Under the pieces are notes generated by a model that was not told where the DNA came from, did not search any database, and worked only from the letters and a program-made list of their open reading frames with translations. DNA of 28,015 bases, taken from NCBI RefSeq assembly GCF_004570345.1, contig NZ_SPQM01000065.1, positions 1 to 28,015 of the forward strand, in the 5' to 3' direction. Shown here in pieces: positions 7,750-14,465 of this stretch. Positions within the stretch are counted from its first letter, which is position 1. Each line of letters opens with the position of its first letter. The position numbers and the translations under genes are program-made. The DNA is from Blastococcus sp. CT_GayMR20. Lineage in GTDB: Bacteria > Actinomycetota > Actinomycetes > Mycobacteriales > Geodermatophilaceae.

Positions 7750-9090
7750 TCAGCGCTGGGGACCGATGCCCTCGGCGTTGAGGCTCTGGATGATCTTCGA
7801 GGACTCCTCGAACCCGATGACGACGATCGCGTCGGGGTTGAGGTCGACCATCTGCTGCACCTCGGCGTCGAAGTTCGCCGCCTGCGGGTCGTAGATGATC
7901 GGCTCGGGGACGTCCTCCTCGCTCAGTCCGCCGGCCAGCAGGTTCTCGTAGATCACGTCCGCGAGTCCGGTGCCGTACGGGTCGTTGAGGGCGAGGATGC
8001 CCACGGTGTTGTTCCCGTCGGCGAGGATCACGTCCGCCAGGGCCTGTCCCTGGAGAACGTCCGGCGGCGCGGTGCGGAAGTACAGCCCGTTGTCGTTGTA
8101 CGTCGTGAAGATGTCCGAGGTGTTGGCCGGGGAGATCTGCATGACGCCGGCACCGGTGATGGTGTCGATGACGGTCTGGCTGACGCCGGAGGACGCCGCA
8201 CCGACGATGACGTTGACGCCGGCCTGCAGGAGACGGTCGACGGACTGCGTCGCGGTGTCGGTGGAAGTGTCACCCGAGTCGGAGCCCTCGGGACGGACCG
8301 GGGCGCCCAGGACGCCACCGGCGGCGTTGATGTCGGCGATCGCCAGGTCGAAGCCCGCGATCTCCGGGGGGCCGAGGAAGGCGAGGTTACCGGTCAGCGG
8401 CAGCAGGTAGCCGATCACGAGCGGCTCGCCGGTCGCGTTGGGAGCGGCCGCGGTGCCGTCGTTCGGACCCTCGTCGGTCGCTGCGTTCTCCTCCTCGCCC
8501 GCGATGACGAACTCGGTGTCGTCCTCGAGGGCGTTGTCGGGACCGAACTCGAGCAGCCCGTAGCTGCCGACCGCCGGCTCCCCGGGGTCCGTGAACGCCA
8601 GCGGACCGGAGAACCCGTCGTAGTCGGGGTTCCCACCGCTGTTGACGATCTCCAGGCAGGCCGCGAAGTCCTCGCACTTGTCGCCGCCGAAGGTCACGCC
8701 GTTGACGTAGGCCTTGAAGACGTTGGCGTCGTTCGTGCCGGCCATCTGCGCCGCAAGGGCGGAGATCACGACGGCGTCGTAGGTCTCACCTGCGTAGTTG
8801 AAGTCCTGGAGGTCGGGGTCGGCCTCGAGCAGCCGGTCGCGGAAGTCGCCACTGAGCTCGGTGAGCGGCGTGGTGCCCTTCATCCCGTCCAGTGCGCCGT
8901 CCTCGGTGAAGTCCTCACCGAGGGCGTTGCCCATGTTGCCGTCACTGCCGTAGACGTTGACCTGCTTCTCTTCGCTGCCACCCTCCGCGGCGGTGTCCCC
9001 ACCGCCGTCGTCGCCGCCGCCGCAGGCGGTGAGGGCGAGAAGGGCAGCACCTGCCGCGGCGATGCCGCGTGCCGTGGTGCGAGTGCGCAT
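7750..9090 (-). CDS. ABC transporter substrate-binding lipoprotein (LivK/Peripla_BP_6 family), circularly permuted
   Basis: The 446-residue protein begins with a lipoprotein signal (MRTRTTARG, hydrophobic core, lipobox LTAC with Cys23), so it should be anchored outside the membrane and feed amino acids to LivHMGF. The order of its parts is unusual. Residues 42-198 (VNVYGSDGNMGNALGE, GMKGTTPLTEL, FNYAGETYDAVVIS, DYDGFSGPLAFTDPGEP) match what is normally the C-terminal part of LivK-like proteins. Residues 199-222 are a Glu/Asn/Ala/Gly-rich linker. Residues 223-446 (PLVIGYLLPLTGN, AIADINAAGGVLG, ASSGVSQ, ISPANTSD, DPYGTGLADVIYE, LNAEGIGPQ) match the normal N-terminal part, and the stop comes where VNVYG should follow. 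Both lobes are complete. Cys139 and Cys145 may form a disulphide. The ATG at 9090 has GGGAG 7 bases upstream; a TTG one codon earlier is less likely. Ligand specificity is inferred from the neighbouring livHMGF genes. Confidence 0.9.
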   Translation of the reverse strand: MRTRTTARGIAAAGAALLALTACGGGDDGGGDTAAEGGSEEKQVNVYGSDGNMGNALGEDFTEDGALDGMKGTTPLTELSGDFRDRLLEADPDLQDFNYAGETYDAVVISALAAQMAGTNDANVFKAYVNGVTFGGDKCEDFAACLEIVNSGGNPDYDGFSGPLAFTDPGEPAVGSYGLLEFGPDNALEDDTEFVIAGEEENAATDEGPNDGTAAAPNATGEPLVIGYLLPLTGNLAFLGPPEIAGFDLAIADINAAGGVLGAPVRPEGSDSGDTSTDTATQSVDRLLQAGVNVIVGAASSGVSQTVIDTITGAGVMQISPANTSDIFTTYNDNGLYFRTAPPDVLQGQALADVILADGNNTVGILALNDPYGTGLADVIYENLLAGGLSEEDVPEPIIYDPQAANFDAEVQQMVDLNPDAIVVIGFEESSKIIQSLNAEGIGPQR

Positions 9091-9213
9091 CAAGCAACTC
9101 CCAGTGTCATCGTGCTGTGCGCCCGAACCGGTCCGCTGGCGAACCGGCCGCTCGGACGCCCGATAGGTGCGGTGAACGTAGCTCCCCCACGATCACTTGC
9201 ACCTGCGTCAGCA

Positions 9214-9237
9214 GTCACTGTGATGAGGTCGTGACCT
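9214..9237. promoter_or_regulatory. Candidate operator upstream of the substrate-binding protein gene
   Basis: Two small inverted repeats sit side by side about 125-150 bases upstream of the gene: TCAC-T-GTGA (9215-9223) and AGGTC-GT-GACCT (9226-9237). Such a cluster is uncommon in this GC-rich spacer and could be a regulator site. I see no clear -10/-35 pair between it and the gene, so its role is unproven. Confidence 0.25.
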
Positions 9238-9299
9238 GCTCTCCCGGCGGCCCGGACAGCCCCAGAAGATGCCCCGCGCATGGGAAAAGCGCAGCTCCC

Positions 9300-9313
9300 G
9301 GCCCCGCGGGGCC
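9300..9313 (-). terminator. GC palindrome behind the response-regulator gene
   Basis: GGCCCCGCGGGGCC is a perfect 14-base palindrome about 60 bases downstream of the regulator's stop on the minus strand. It has no natural loop and no T-run, so it is a weak terminator candidate. Confidence 0.25.
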
Positions 9314-9372
9314 CGGCGGTCACGACGTCGTCGCGACCGCAGCGGCGCGACGTGGGGCTACGGCAGGAACGC

Positions 9373-9972
9373 TCAGGCGGGTGAACCCTCGCTCGCGGTC
9401 CCCGGCTCCAGGATCGACTGCGCGAGCGCCTTCATGGAGGTGCGCTGGTTCATCGCCGTCCGCTGGATCCAGCGGAACGCCTCCGCCTCGGTGATGCCCC
9501 GCTGCTCCATCAGCCGGCCCTTGGCCTGCTCCACCACCTTGCGCGTCTCCAGGCGCTCCTCGAGGGTCCGCACCTCGCCGTCCAGGGCGGCCATCTCGGC
9601 GAACCGGGCCCGCGCGACCTCGATCGCCGGCACCAGGTCGTTCTTGGAGAACGGCTTCACCAGGTAGGCCATCGCCCCGGCGTCCCGGGCTCGCTCCACG
9701 AGCTCGCGCTGGCTGAACGCGGTCAGGACGATGACCGGGGCGATCCGCGCCGAGGCGATCTGCTCGGCGGCGGACAGCCCGTCCAGCACCGGCATCTGGA
9801 TGTCGAGGATGACCAGATCAGGGGTCAGCTCGCGCGCCCTGTCGAGGGCCTGCTGCCCGTCCCCGACCTCGGCGACGACGGAGTACCCCTCCTCCTCGAG
9901 CATTTCCTTGAGGTCGAGGCGGATGAGCGCCTCGTCCTCGGCGATGAGGACCCGGATCGTCTCGCTGCTCAC
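9373..9972 (-). CDS. pdtaR: ANTAR-domain response regulator (PdtaR-like)
   Basis: The 199-residue protein has a receiver domain at residues 5-122 with all key residues: acidic pocket E11-D12-D13 region (IAEDEA), phospho-acceptor D57 (VILDIQMP), T84 (VLTAF) and K106 (VKPF). An ANTAR RNA-binding domain follows at about 133-188, with the typical KVVEQAKGRLMEQRGITEAEA and AFRWIQRTAMNQRTSMKALA helices. In Mycobacterium tuberculosis the PdtaS kinase phosphorylates PdtaR (Rv1626), which then binds paired hairpins in mRNA and prevents termination; the same role is expected here. No histidine kinase gene is in the window, which fits the orphan placement of pdtaR in actinobacteria. GTG start, no Shine-Dalgarno, but a TANNNT box 8 bases upstream suggests leaderless transcription. 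Confidence 0.92.
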   Translation of the reverse strand: MSSETIRVLIAEDEALIRLDLKEMLEEEGYSVVAEVGDGQQALDRARELTPDLVILDIQMPVLDGLSAAEQIASARIAPVIVLTAFSQRELVERARDAGAMAYLVKPFSKNDLVPAIEVARARFAEMAALDGEVRTLEERLETRKVVEQAKGRLMEQRGITEAEAFRWIQRTAMNQRTSMKALAQSILEPGTASEGSPA

Positions 9973-9980
9973 GGGACGGG

Positions 9981-9986
9981 AGCCTA
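9981..9986 (-). promoter_or_regulatory. -10 candidate for the response-regulator gene
   Basis: On the minus strand TAGGCT ends 8 bases before the GTG start at 9972, the spacing expected when transcription begins at the start codon. No ribosome site is visible, which agrees with a leaderless mRNA. Confidence 0.4.
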
Positions 9987-10015
9987 GCGACGTCAGGGCC
10001 TCCGCACTCCACCGC

Positions 10016-10021
10016 TAGGCT
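10016..10021 (+). promoter_or_regulatory. Possible -10 box for the tRNA gene
   Basis: TAGGCT lies 27 bases before the tRNA 5' end and repeats the sequence of the divergent regulator's -10 on the other strand. The -35 region (around 9993) is a poor match, so this is tentative. Confidence 0.3.
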
Positions 10022-10048
10022 GCTCGGGCAGCCGGGCCGCCCCGGCGC

Positions 10049-10122
10049 GCCCCCGTACCCCAATCGGCAGAGGGAGCGGATTCAAAACCCGCGCAGTGTG
10101 CGTTCGAGTCGCACCGGGGGCA
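10049..10122 (+). tRNA. tRNA-Leu(CAA)-like, with a short class I variable loop
   Basis: A cloverleaf can be drawn over 74 bases. Acceptor arms GCCCCCG (10049-10055) and CGGGGGC (10115-10121) pair fully, with discriminator A at 10122. The D arm has a 3-bp stem CCC/GGG and a loop containing AATCGGCAGA, as in Leu tRNAs. The anticodon loop TTCAAAA puts CAA at 10083-10085; its stem GCGGA/CCCGC has an A-C mismatch next to the loop. The T arm GTGCG-TTCGAGT-CGCAC is perfect. CCA is not encoded (ACCG follows). The variable region is only GCAGT, five bases, whereas bacterial Leu tRNAs normally carry a long variable arm. It may be a genuine odd Leu tRNA, a tRNA with another identity, or a degenerate gene. 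That it folds as a tRNA is secure; the amino acid is not. Confidence 0.8.
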
Positions 10123-10125
10123 CCG

Positions 10126-10185
10126 CACAACTTGTCGTCCTCCGGACGACGACCGCCGCCACAACATTGCGGTCCTCCGGACCGC
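10126..10185 (+). repeat. Two tandem look-alike hairpins behind the tRNA
   Basis: GTCGTCC-TCC-GGACGAC (10134-10150) and GCGGTCC-TCC-GGACCGC (10169-10185) are perfect 7-bp hairpins with the same loop. Each is preceded by CACAAC plus one or two bases and T, and followed by a short GC run, so the region is an imperfect tandem duplication with a period of about 34-35 bases. The place, right behind a tRNA and before the next gene, suggests a double terminator or 3' processing signal. Confidence 0.6.
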
Positions 10186-10307
10186 ACCGCGGCCAGGAGC
10201 CGTTCCCCGCTGCGCACAGCCCCTCCCGTGTCCCCGCCGGGAGACCCTCCGGGCCTCCACGACGGGTCCACCCGGCTCCGCCGGAGTTCCCTCTCCCGGT
10301 CACCCAA

Positions 10308-10313
10308 TACGGT
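10308..10313 (+). promoter_or_regulatory. -10 candidate for the decarboxylase gene
   Basis: TACGGT ends 7 bases before the GTG at 10321. This fits a leaderless start and helps decide the start codon, as no good ribosome site exists before it or before the alternative ATG at 10342. Confidence 0.4.
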
Positions 10314-10320
10314 GGCTCCT

Positions 10321-12111
10321 GTGACCGAGCCTGTTCCGCACATGACTCCCGAGCAGTTCCGGCAGCACGGCCACGAGGTCGTCGACTGGATCGCCGACTA
10401 CTGGTCGCGGATCGGGTCCTTCCCGGTGCGTTCCCAGGTCGCGCCGGGCGAGGTGCGCGCCGGTCTCCCGGCCACCGCGCCGGAGCAGGGCGAGCCGTTC
10501 TCCGCCGTCCTCGCCGACCTCGACCGGGTGGTTCTCCCCGGGACGACGCACTGGCAGCATCCCCGCTTCTTCGGCTACTTCCCGGCCAACACCTCCGGCC
10601 CATCGGTGCTGGGCGACCTGGTCTCCGCCGGCCTGGGGGTGCAGGGTATGTCGTGGGTGACCAGCCCGGCCGCCACCGAGCTCGAGCAGCACGTCCTGGA
10701 CTGGCTGGCCGACCTGCTGGACCTGCCCGCCTCGTTCCGCTCCACGGGCGCCGGCGGCGGCGTCGTGCAGGACTCCAGCTCCGGGGCCAACCTGGTCGCC
10801 CTCCTGGCCGCGCTGCACCGGTCCAGCAAGGGCGCCACCGTCCGACAGGGCGTCGACCCCGACCGCGCCACGGTCTACGTCTCCGCGGAGACCCACTCGT
10901 CGATGGAGAAGGCCGTCCGCATCGCCGGCCTGGGCAGTGACGCCGTCCGCATCGTGGAGGTCGACGGCGACCTCGCCATGCGCCCGGCAGCCCTGGCCGC
11001 CCGGCTCGAGCGGGACGTCGCCCGGGGCTACACCCCGGTCCTCGTCTGCGCGACCGTGGGGACGACGTCCACGACGGCCGTGGACCCGCTCGCGGAACTG
11101 GGGCCGATCTGCCAGAAGTACGACGTCTGGCTGCACGTCGACGCCGCCTACGCGGGCGTGAGCGGCATCGTGCCCGAGCTGCGCGGCCTCCAGGACGGGG
11201 TGGCGTGGGCCGACAGCTACACCACCGACGCGCACAAGTGGCTGCTCACCGGCTTCGACGCCACGCTCTTCTACGTCGCCGACCGAGCCGCACTGACCGG
11301 CGCCCTGGCGATCCTGCCGGAGTACCTCCGCAACGCCGCCACGGACGCCGGCGCCGTCGTGGACTTCCGCGACTGGCAGATCCCCCTCGGCCGGCGCTTC
11401 CGGGCCCTCAAGCTCTGGTTCGTCCTCCGCTGGTACGGCGCCGAGGGACTGCGGGCCCACATCCGCTCCCACGTCGCCCTGGCTCAGGAGCTGGCCGGCT
11501 GGGCCGCCGCGGACGAGCGGTTCGACGTCGTGGCGCCGCACCCGCTGTCCCTGGTCTGCCTGCGCCCGCGCTGGCCGGCGGAGGTCGACGCGGACGTCGC
11601 GACGATGACCCTGCTCGAGCGGCTCAACGACGGCGGCGAGGTGTTCCTGACCCACACGACCGTGGGCGACCGGACGGTCCTCCGAGTGGCCGTCGGCTCC
11701 CCCGCCACGACCCGTGAGCACGTCGAGCGGGTCTGGACGCTGCTGCGGGAGGGGCACGACTGGCTGGCGGCCGACTTCGCGGCTGCGGCCGCCGAGCAGG
11801 CCGCAGCCCGGGCGGCGGAACGGGCCCGCGCCGACGCCGAGCGGGAGGCACGGGAGGCCGCAGAGGCAGCGGCCCGCGCCGAAGCGGCTCAGCAGGAGGC
11901 CGTGGAGTCCCCGTCCGACGACCTCCCGGCGGACGACGAGACCGCCCTCGCCCTGGACGAGACCGACGCGATCGCGACGGACGGCCCGACGGTCGAGGAG
12001 TCCGCCCGCCGCGTCGAGGCGCAGGGCGACGACGACGACGTCTCGGCAGTCGAGGAGACGGCGCTGGTGCTCGACGAGACCGACTCGGTCAGTCCCGCGG
12101 GGAACGGATGA
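10321..12111 (+). CDS. PLP-dependent group II (aromatic-L-amino-acid type) decarboxylase with a C-terminal acidic tail
   Basis: Residues 8-480 form a complete group II amino-acid decarboxylase. The Schiff-base lysine is K306 in DAHKWL, the ring-stacking histidine is H192 in ETHSS, and the pyridinium-binding aspartate is D274 in HVDAAYAG. WQHPRFFGYFPAN (78-90) and FRDWQIPLGRRFRALKLW (349-366) are typical of aromatic-L-amino-acid, tyrosine and tryptophan decarboxylases. The likely reaction is amino acid to amine plus CO2 on an aromatic substrate; which one cannot be told. The family is usually about 480 residues, and this protein has 596. The extra 115 begin with an Ala/Glu/Arg-rich stretch (about 485-527) likely to be a coiled coil, then an acidic segment with a repeated motif, ETALALDETDAI (540-551) and ETALVLDETDSV (579-590). 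The gene overlaps the convergent tesB gene by 23 bases. Confidence 0.88.
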   Translation: MTEPVPHMTPEQFRQHGHEVVDWIADYWSRIGSFPVRSQVAPGEVRAGLPATAPEQGEPFSAVLADLDRVVLPGTTHWQHPRFFGYFPANTSGPSVLGDLVSAGLGVQGMSWVTSPAATELEQHVLDWLADLLDLPASFRSTGAGGGVVQDSSSGANLVALLAALHRSSKGATVRQGVDPDRATVYVSAETHSSMEKAVRIAGLGSDAVRIVEVDGDLAMRPAALAARLERDVARGYTPVLVCATVGTTSTTAVDPLAELGPICQKYDVWLHVDAAYAGVSGIVPELRGLQDGVAWADSYTTDAHKWLLTGFDATLFYVADRAALTGALAILPEYLRNAATDAGAVVDFRDWQIPLGRRFRALKLWFVLRWYGAEGLRAHIRSHVALAQELAGWAAADERFDVVAPHPLSLVCLRPRWPAEVDADVATMTLLERLNDGGEVFLTHTTVGDRTVLRVAVGSPATTREHVERVWTLLREGHDWLAADFAAAAAEQAAARAAERARADAEREAREAAEAAARAEAAQQEAVESPSDDLPADDETALALDETDAIATDGPTVEESARRVEAQGDDDDVSAVEETALVLDETDSVSPAGNG

Positions 12112-12967
12112 GGCCCTCCTGGGCCACCGTGGCGACGTGCGTGCCGTCGGCGGACCAGATGTTGCCGAAGCACAGCGCCCGGCCGTAGGAGGCTGCGGGG
12201 CTGTCGGTCTCGTAGAGCATCCAGTCGTCGGCCCGCACGGGCTGGTGGAACCAGACGGCGTGGTCGAGGCTCGCCCCGTCGAAGTCCGACCAGCCGCCGC
12301 CGAGCCGGGCGAAGCCGGCGGACAGGAGCGTCAGGTCACTGACGAACGTCAGGGCCGCCGAGTGCACGAACGCGTCGTCGCCGAGTTCCCCGGCCACCCG
12401 GAACCACGTCCAGGACTTGGTGTCCGGCGGTGACTTGGGAGGCGTGTCGTACGGGTCCTCGAGGAAGCGCTGCTCGACGGCCCGCCCCATGGCGTCCATC
12501 CAGGCCGCGCGCTCGCCGTGCCGCGCCGCGATCTCCGCCGTCCCCGGCAGGCCCTCGGGCCGGGCGACGTCCGGCATCGGCAGGCAGTGCTGGGCGAGGG
12601 CCTTCTCCCCGGCGTGGAAGTCCGCGGTCAGGGCGAAGATGGCGACGTCCTCGCCCTTGCGCTCCTGCCACGCGACGACCCGGCGGGTGGTGAACGACCG
12701 GCCGTCGCGGATGCGGTCCACGGCGTAGCGGATCTCGGCGAACGGGTCGCCGGGGCGGAGGAAGTAGGAGTGCAGCGAATGCACGCCGCGGTCGGCGGGA
12801 ACCGTGCGCCCGGCCGCCACGAGCGCCTGGCCGGCCACCTGACCGCCGAAGATCCGCTGCCGCTCGGTGCTCGGGGTCTGCCCGACGAAGACGTCCTCGT
12901 CCCGCTCCTCGAGGTCCAGGATGGCCATCAGCGCCGCCGCCTGGCTCTCGCCGGCGCGGTCGCTCAC
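12089..12967 (-). CDS. tesB: Acyl-CoA thioesterase II (TesB family)
   Basis: The 292-residue protein is a double-hotdog thioesterase close in length to E. coli TesB (286). RIFGGQVAGQALVAA (38-52), HSLHSYFLRPGDP (63-75) and FTTRRVVAWQ (92-101) mark the first hotdog; LDHAVWFHQPVRADDWMLY (234-252) marks the second. By alignment to E. coli TesB the catalytic set is D211 (FVSDLTLL), S233 (at the Thr position in GASLDH) and Q283 (VAQEGLIR). It should hydrolyse medium- and long-chain acyl-CoA. The GTG start overlaps the pyk stop by 4 bases (GTGA), so the two are translated together; pyk next to tesB is also seen in mycobacteria. Its 3' end overlaps the convergent decarboxylase gene. Confidence 0.93.
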   Translation of the reverse strand: MSDRAGESQAAALMAILDLEERDEDVFVGQTPSTERQRIFGGQVAGQALVAAGRTVPADRGVHSLHSYFLRPGDPFAEIRYAVDRIRDGRSFTTRRVVAWQERKGEDVAIFALTADFHAGEKALAQHCLPMPDVARPEGLPGTAEIAARHGERAAWMDAMGRAVEQRFLEDPYDTPPKSPPDTKSWTWFRVAGELGDDAFVHSAALTFVSDLTLLSAGFARLGGGWSDFDGASLDHAVWFHQPVRADDWMLYETDSPAASYGRALCFGNIWSADGTHVATVAQEGLIRSPRD

Positions 12968-14379
12968 GAGTCGGTGCCCACTTCGTGCACGCGGATGAGG
13001 TTGGTGGAGCCGACGGTGTTGGGCGGGCTGCCGGCGACGACGACGACGCGGTCGCCGACCTTGAGCCGGCCGATGGACAGCAGCGAGAAGTCCACCTGGG
13101 CCACCATGTCGTCGGTGTGCTCGACCGACGGCACCAGGAACGTCTCGACGCCCCAGGAGAGGGCCAGCTGGCTGCGCACCCGGGCGTCGACCGTGAAGGC
13201 CAGCAGCGGCTGACGGGGGTGGATGGCGGCCAGCCGGCGCGCGGTCTCACCGGTCTGCGTGAACGTGGCCAGCGCCTTGACGTCCAGCGCCTCGCTGACG
13301 TCCTTCGCCGCCCGCACGATCGCGCCGGAGCGGGAGCGCGAGCGGCGCACGACGTCCGGCACGGCCATCGTGTCGCTCTCGACGGCGTCGATGATCCGTT
13401 CCATCGTCCGGACGGCGCCGATCGGGTGGGCGCCCACCGACGTCTCCCCCGACAGCATCACCGCGTCGGCGCCATCGAGGACGGCGTTGGCGACGTCGGA
13501 GGCCTCGGCGCGGGTGGGCCGCGAGTTCTGGATCATCGACTCGAGCATCTGGGTGGCGACGATGACCGGCTTGTTGCGCTCGCGGGCGGCCTGGATCGCC
13601 CTCTTCTGCACCAGAGGGACCTGCTCCAGCGCGAGCTCCACGCCGAGGTCGCCGCGGGCGACCATGATGCCGTCGAAGGCCTCGACGATCGCCTCGAGGT
13701 TCTCGACCGCCTCGGGCTTCTCGAGCTTGGCGATCACGGGGACGGAGATGTCCTCCTGCCGCATGATGTCGCGCACCAGCTGGGCGTCCTCGGGGTGCCG
13801 GACGAAGGACAGCGCGATGAAGTCCGCCCCGAGCCGCAGCGCGAACCGGAGGTCCTCCTCGTCCTTGTCCGACAGCGGCGGCACGCTCACCGCGACGCCG
13901 GGCAGGGACAGACCCTTGTTGTTGGAGACCTCGCCGCCCTCGACGACCAGGCAGAAGACGTCCGGGCCCTCGACGCGGACCACGGTGAGGGCGAGCTTGC
14001 CGTCGTCCACCAGCAGGCGGTCGCCGATCCGGACGTCGTCGGAGAGGTTCCTGTAGGTCGTGGAGACCCGCTCGGCGGTGCCCGGCACGTCCTCCACGGT
14101 GATGCAGACCTGGCTGCCGGTCGGCCACTGGACCGGACCGTCGGTGAAGGTGCCCAGCCGGATCTTGGGACCCTGCAGGTCGGCGAGCACGGCCACCGCG
14201 TGACCGGTCGAGTCCGACGCCTCGCGGACGAGCCGGTAGGAGGTCGCGTGGTGCTCGTGCGCCCCGTGGCTGAAGTTCAGCCGGGCGACGTCCATCCCCG
14301 CCTCGACGAGAGCGGTGATCTGCTCCAGCGAGCTGGTCGCGGGTCCGAGGGTGCAGACGATCTTGGCGCGGCGGGACAT
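12964..14379 (-). CDS. pyk: Pyruvate kinase
   Basis: The 471-residue enzyme converts phosphoenolpyruvate and ADP to pyruvate and ATP, the last step of glycolysis. RAKIVCTLGPA (4-14), GMDVARLNFSHG (28-39) and DLQGPKIRLG (67-76) belong to the substrate and nucleotide site. The family signature IAKLEKPEAVENL (216-228) carries the catalytic K218 and metal-binding E220, and VARGDLGVEL (240-249) has the second metal ligand D244. KPVIVATQMLESMI and PTRAEASDVANAV follow. The C-terminal allosteric domain is complete, ending VVVAGSPPNTVGSTNLIRVHEV. Length is normal for bacteria. No Shine-Dalgarno precedes the ATG, but TAGCGT 7 bases upstream suggests a leaderless mRNA. tesB follows with a 4-base overlap. 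Confidence 0.97.
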   Translation of the reverse strand: MSRRAKIVCTLGPATSSLEQITALVEAGMDVARLNFSHGAHEHHATSYRLVREASDSTGHAVAVLADLQGPKIRLGTFTDGPVQWPTGSQVCITVEDVPGTAERVSTTYRNLSDDVRIGDRLLVDDGKLALTVVRVEGPDVFCLVVEGGEVSNNKGLSLPGVAVSVPPLSDKDEEDLRFALRLGADFIALSFVRHPEDAQLVRDIMRQEDISVPVIAKLEKPEAVENLEAIVEAFDGIMVARGDLGVELALEQVPLVQKRAIQAARERNKPVIVATQMLESMIQNSRPTRAEASDVANAVLDGADAVMLSGETSVGAHPIGAVRTMERIIDAVESDTMAVPDVVRRSRSRSGAIVRAAKDVSEALDVKALATFTQTGETARRLAAIHPRQPLLAFTVDARVRSQLALSWGVETFLVPSVEHTDDMVAQVDFSLLSIGRLKVGDRVVVVAGSPPNTVGSTNLIRVHEVGTDS

Positions 14380-14386
14380 GCCGTCA

Positions 14387-14392
14387 ACGCTA
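14387..14392 (-). promoter_or_regulatory. -10 candidate for pyk
   Basis: On the minus strand TAGCGT ends 7 bases before the ATG at 14379. This spacing places the transcription start at the start codon, matching the lack of a ribosome site. Confidence 0.4.
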
Positions 14393-14423
14393 GTGGGGTG
14401 GCGCCCATCTCACCGCGGGGACC

Positions 14424-14459
14424 CGGCACCGGCCACGCAATTCGTCGTGGCCGGCGCCG
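14424..14459 (-). terminator. Terminator of the gltB-gltD transcript
   Basis: Two 14-base arms separated by an 8-base loop lie 6 bases after the gltD stop. On the minus strand they are CGGCGCCGGCCACG and CGTGGCCGGTGCCG, pairing throughout with one G-U wobble. The opposite strand would have an A-C mismatch at that place, so the hairpin is best formed in the gltD direction. No T-run follows. Confidence 0.7.
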
Positions 14460-14465
14460 AATTCC

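Noticed and set aside
7750..9090. Binding-protein gene as a truncated or frameshifted pseudogene
   Set aside because: The frame is uninterrupted, has a signal peptide, and both halves of the fold are complete; only their order differs.
10049..10122. Selenocysteine or opal-suppressor tRNA reading (anticodon TCA, shifted by one base)
   Set aside because: Shifting the anticodon by one base destroys the anticodon stem, and the acceptor-T geometry is that of a normal 7+5-bp tRNA, not the longer tRNA-Sec.
10134..10185. The two hairpins near the PdtaR gene as an ANTAR-protein RNA target
   Set aside because: ANTAR targets are paired hairpins with six-base loops having A first and G fourth. These loops have three bases (TCC) and fully paired stems.
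10096..10320. N-terminal extension of the decarboxylase frame reaching into the tRNA
   Set aside because: The extra 75 residues are Arg/Pro-rich, overlap the tRNA and the tandem hairpins, and a TANNNT box sits right before the GTG at 10321.
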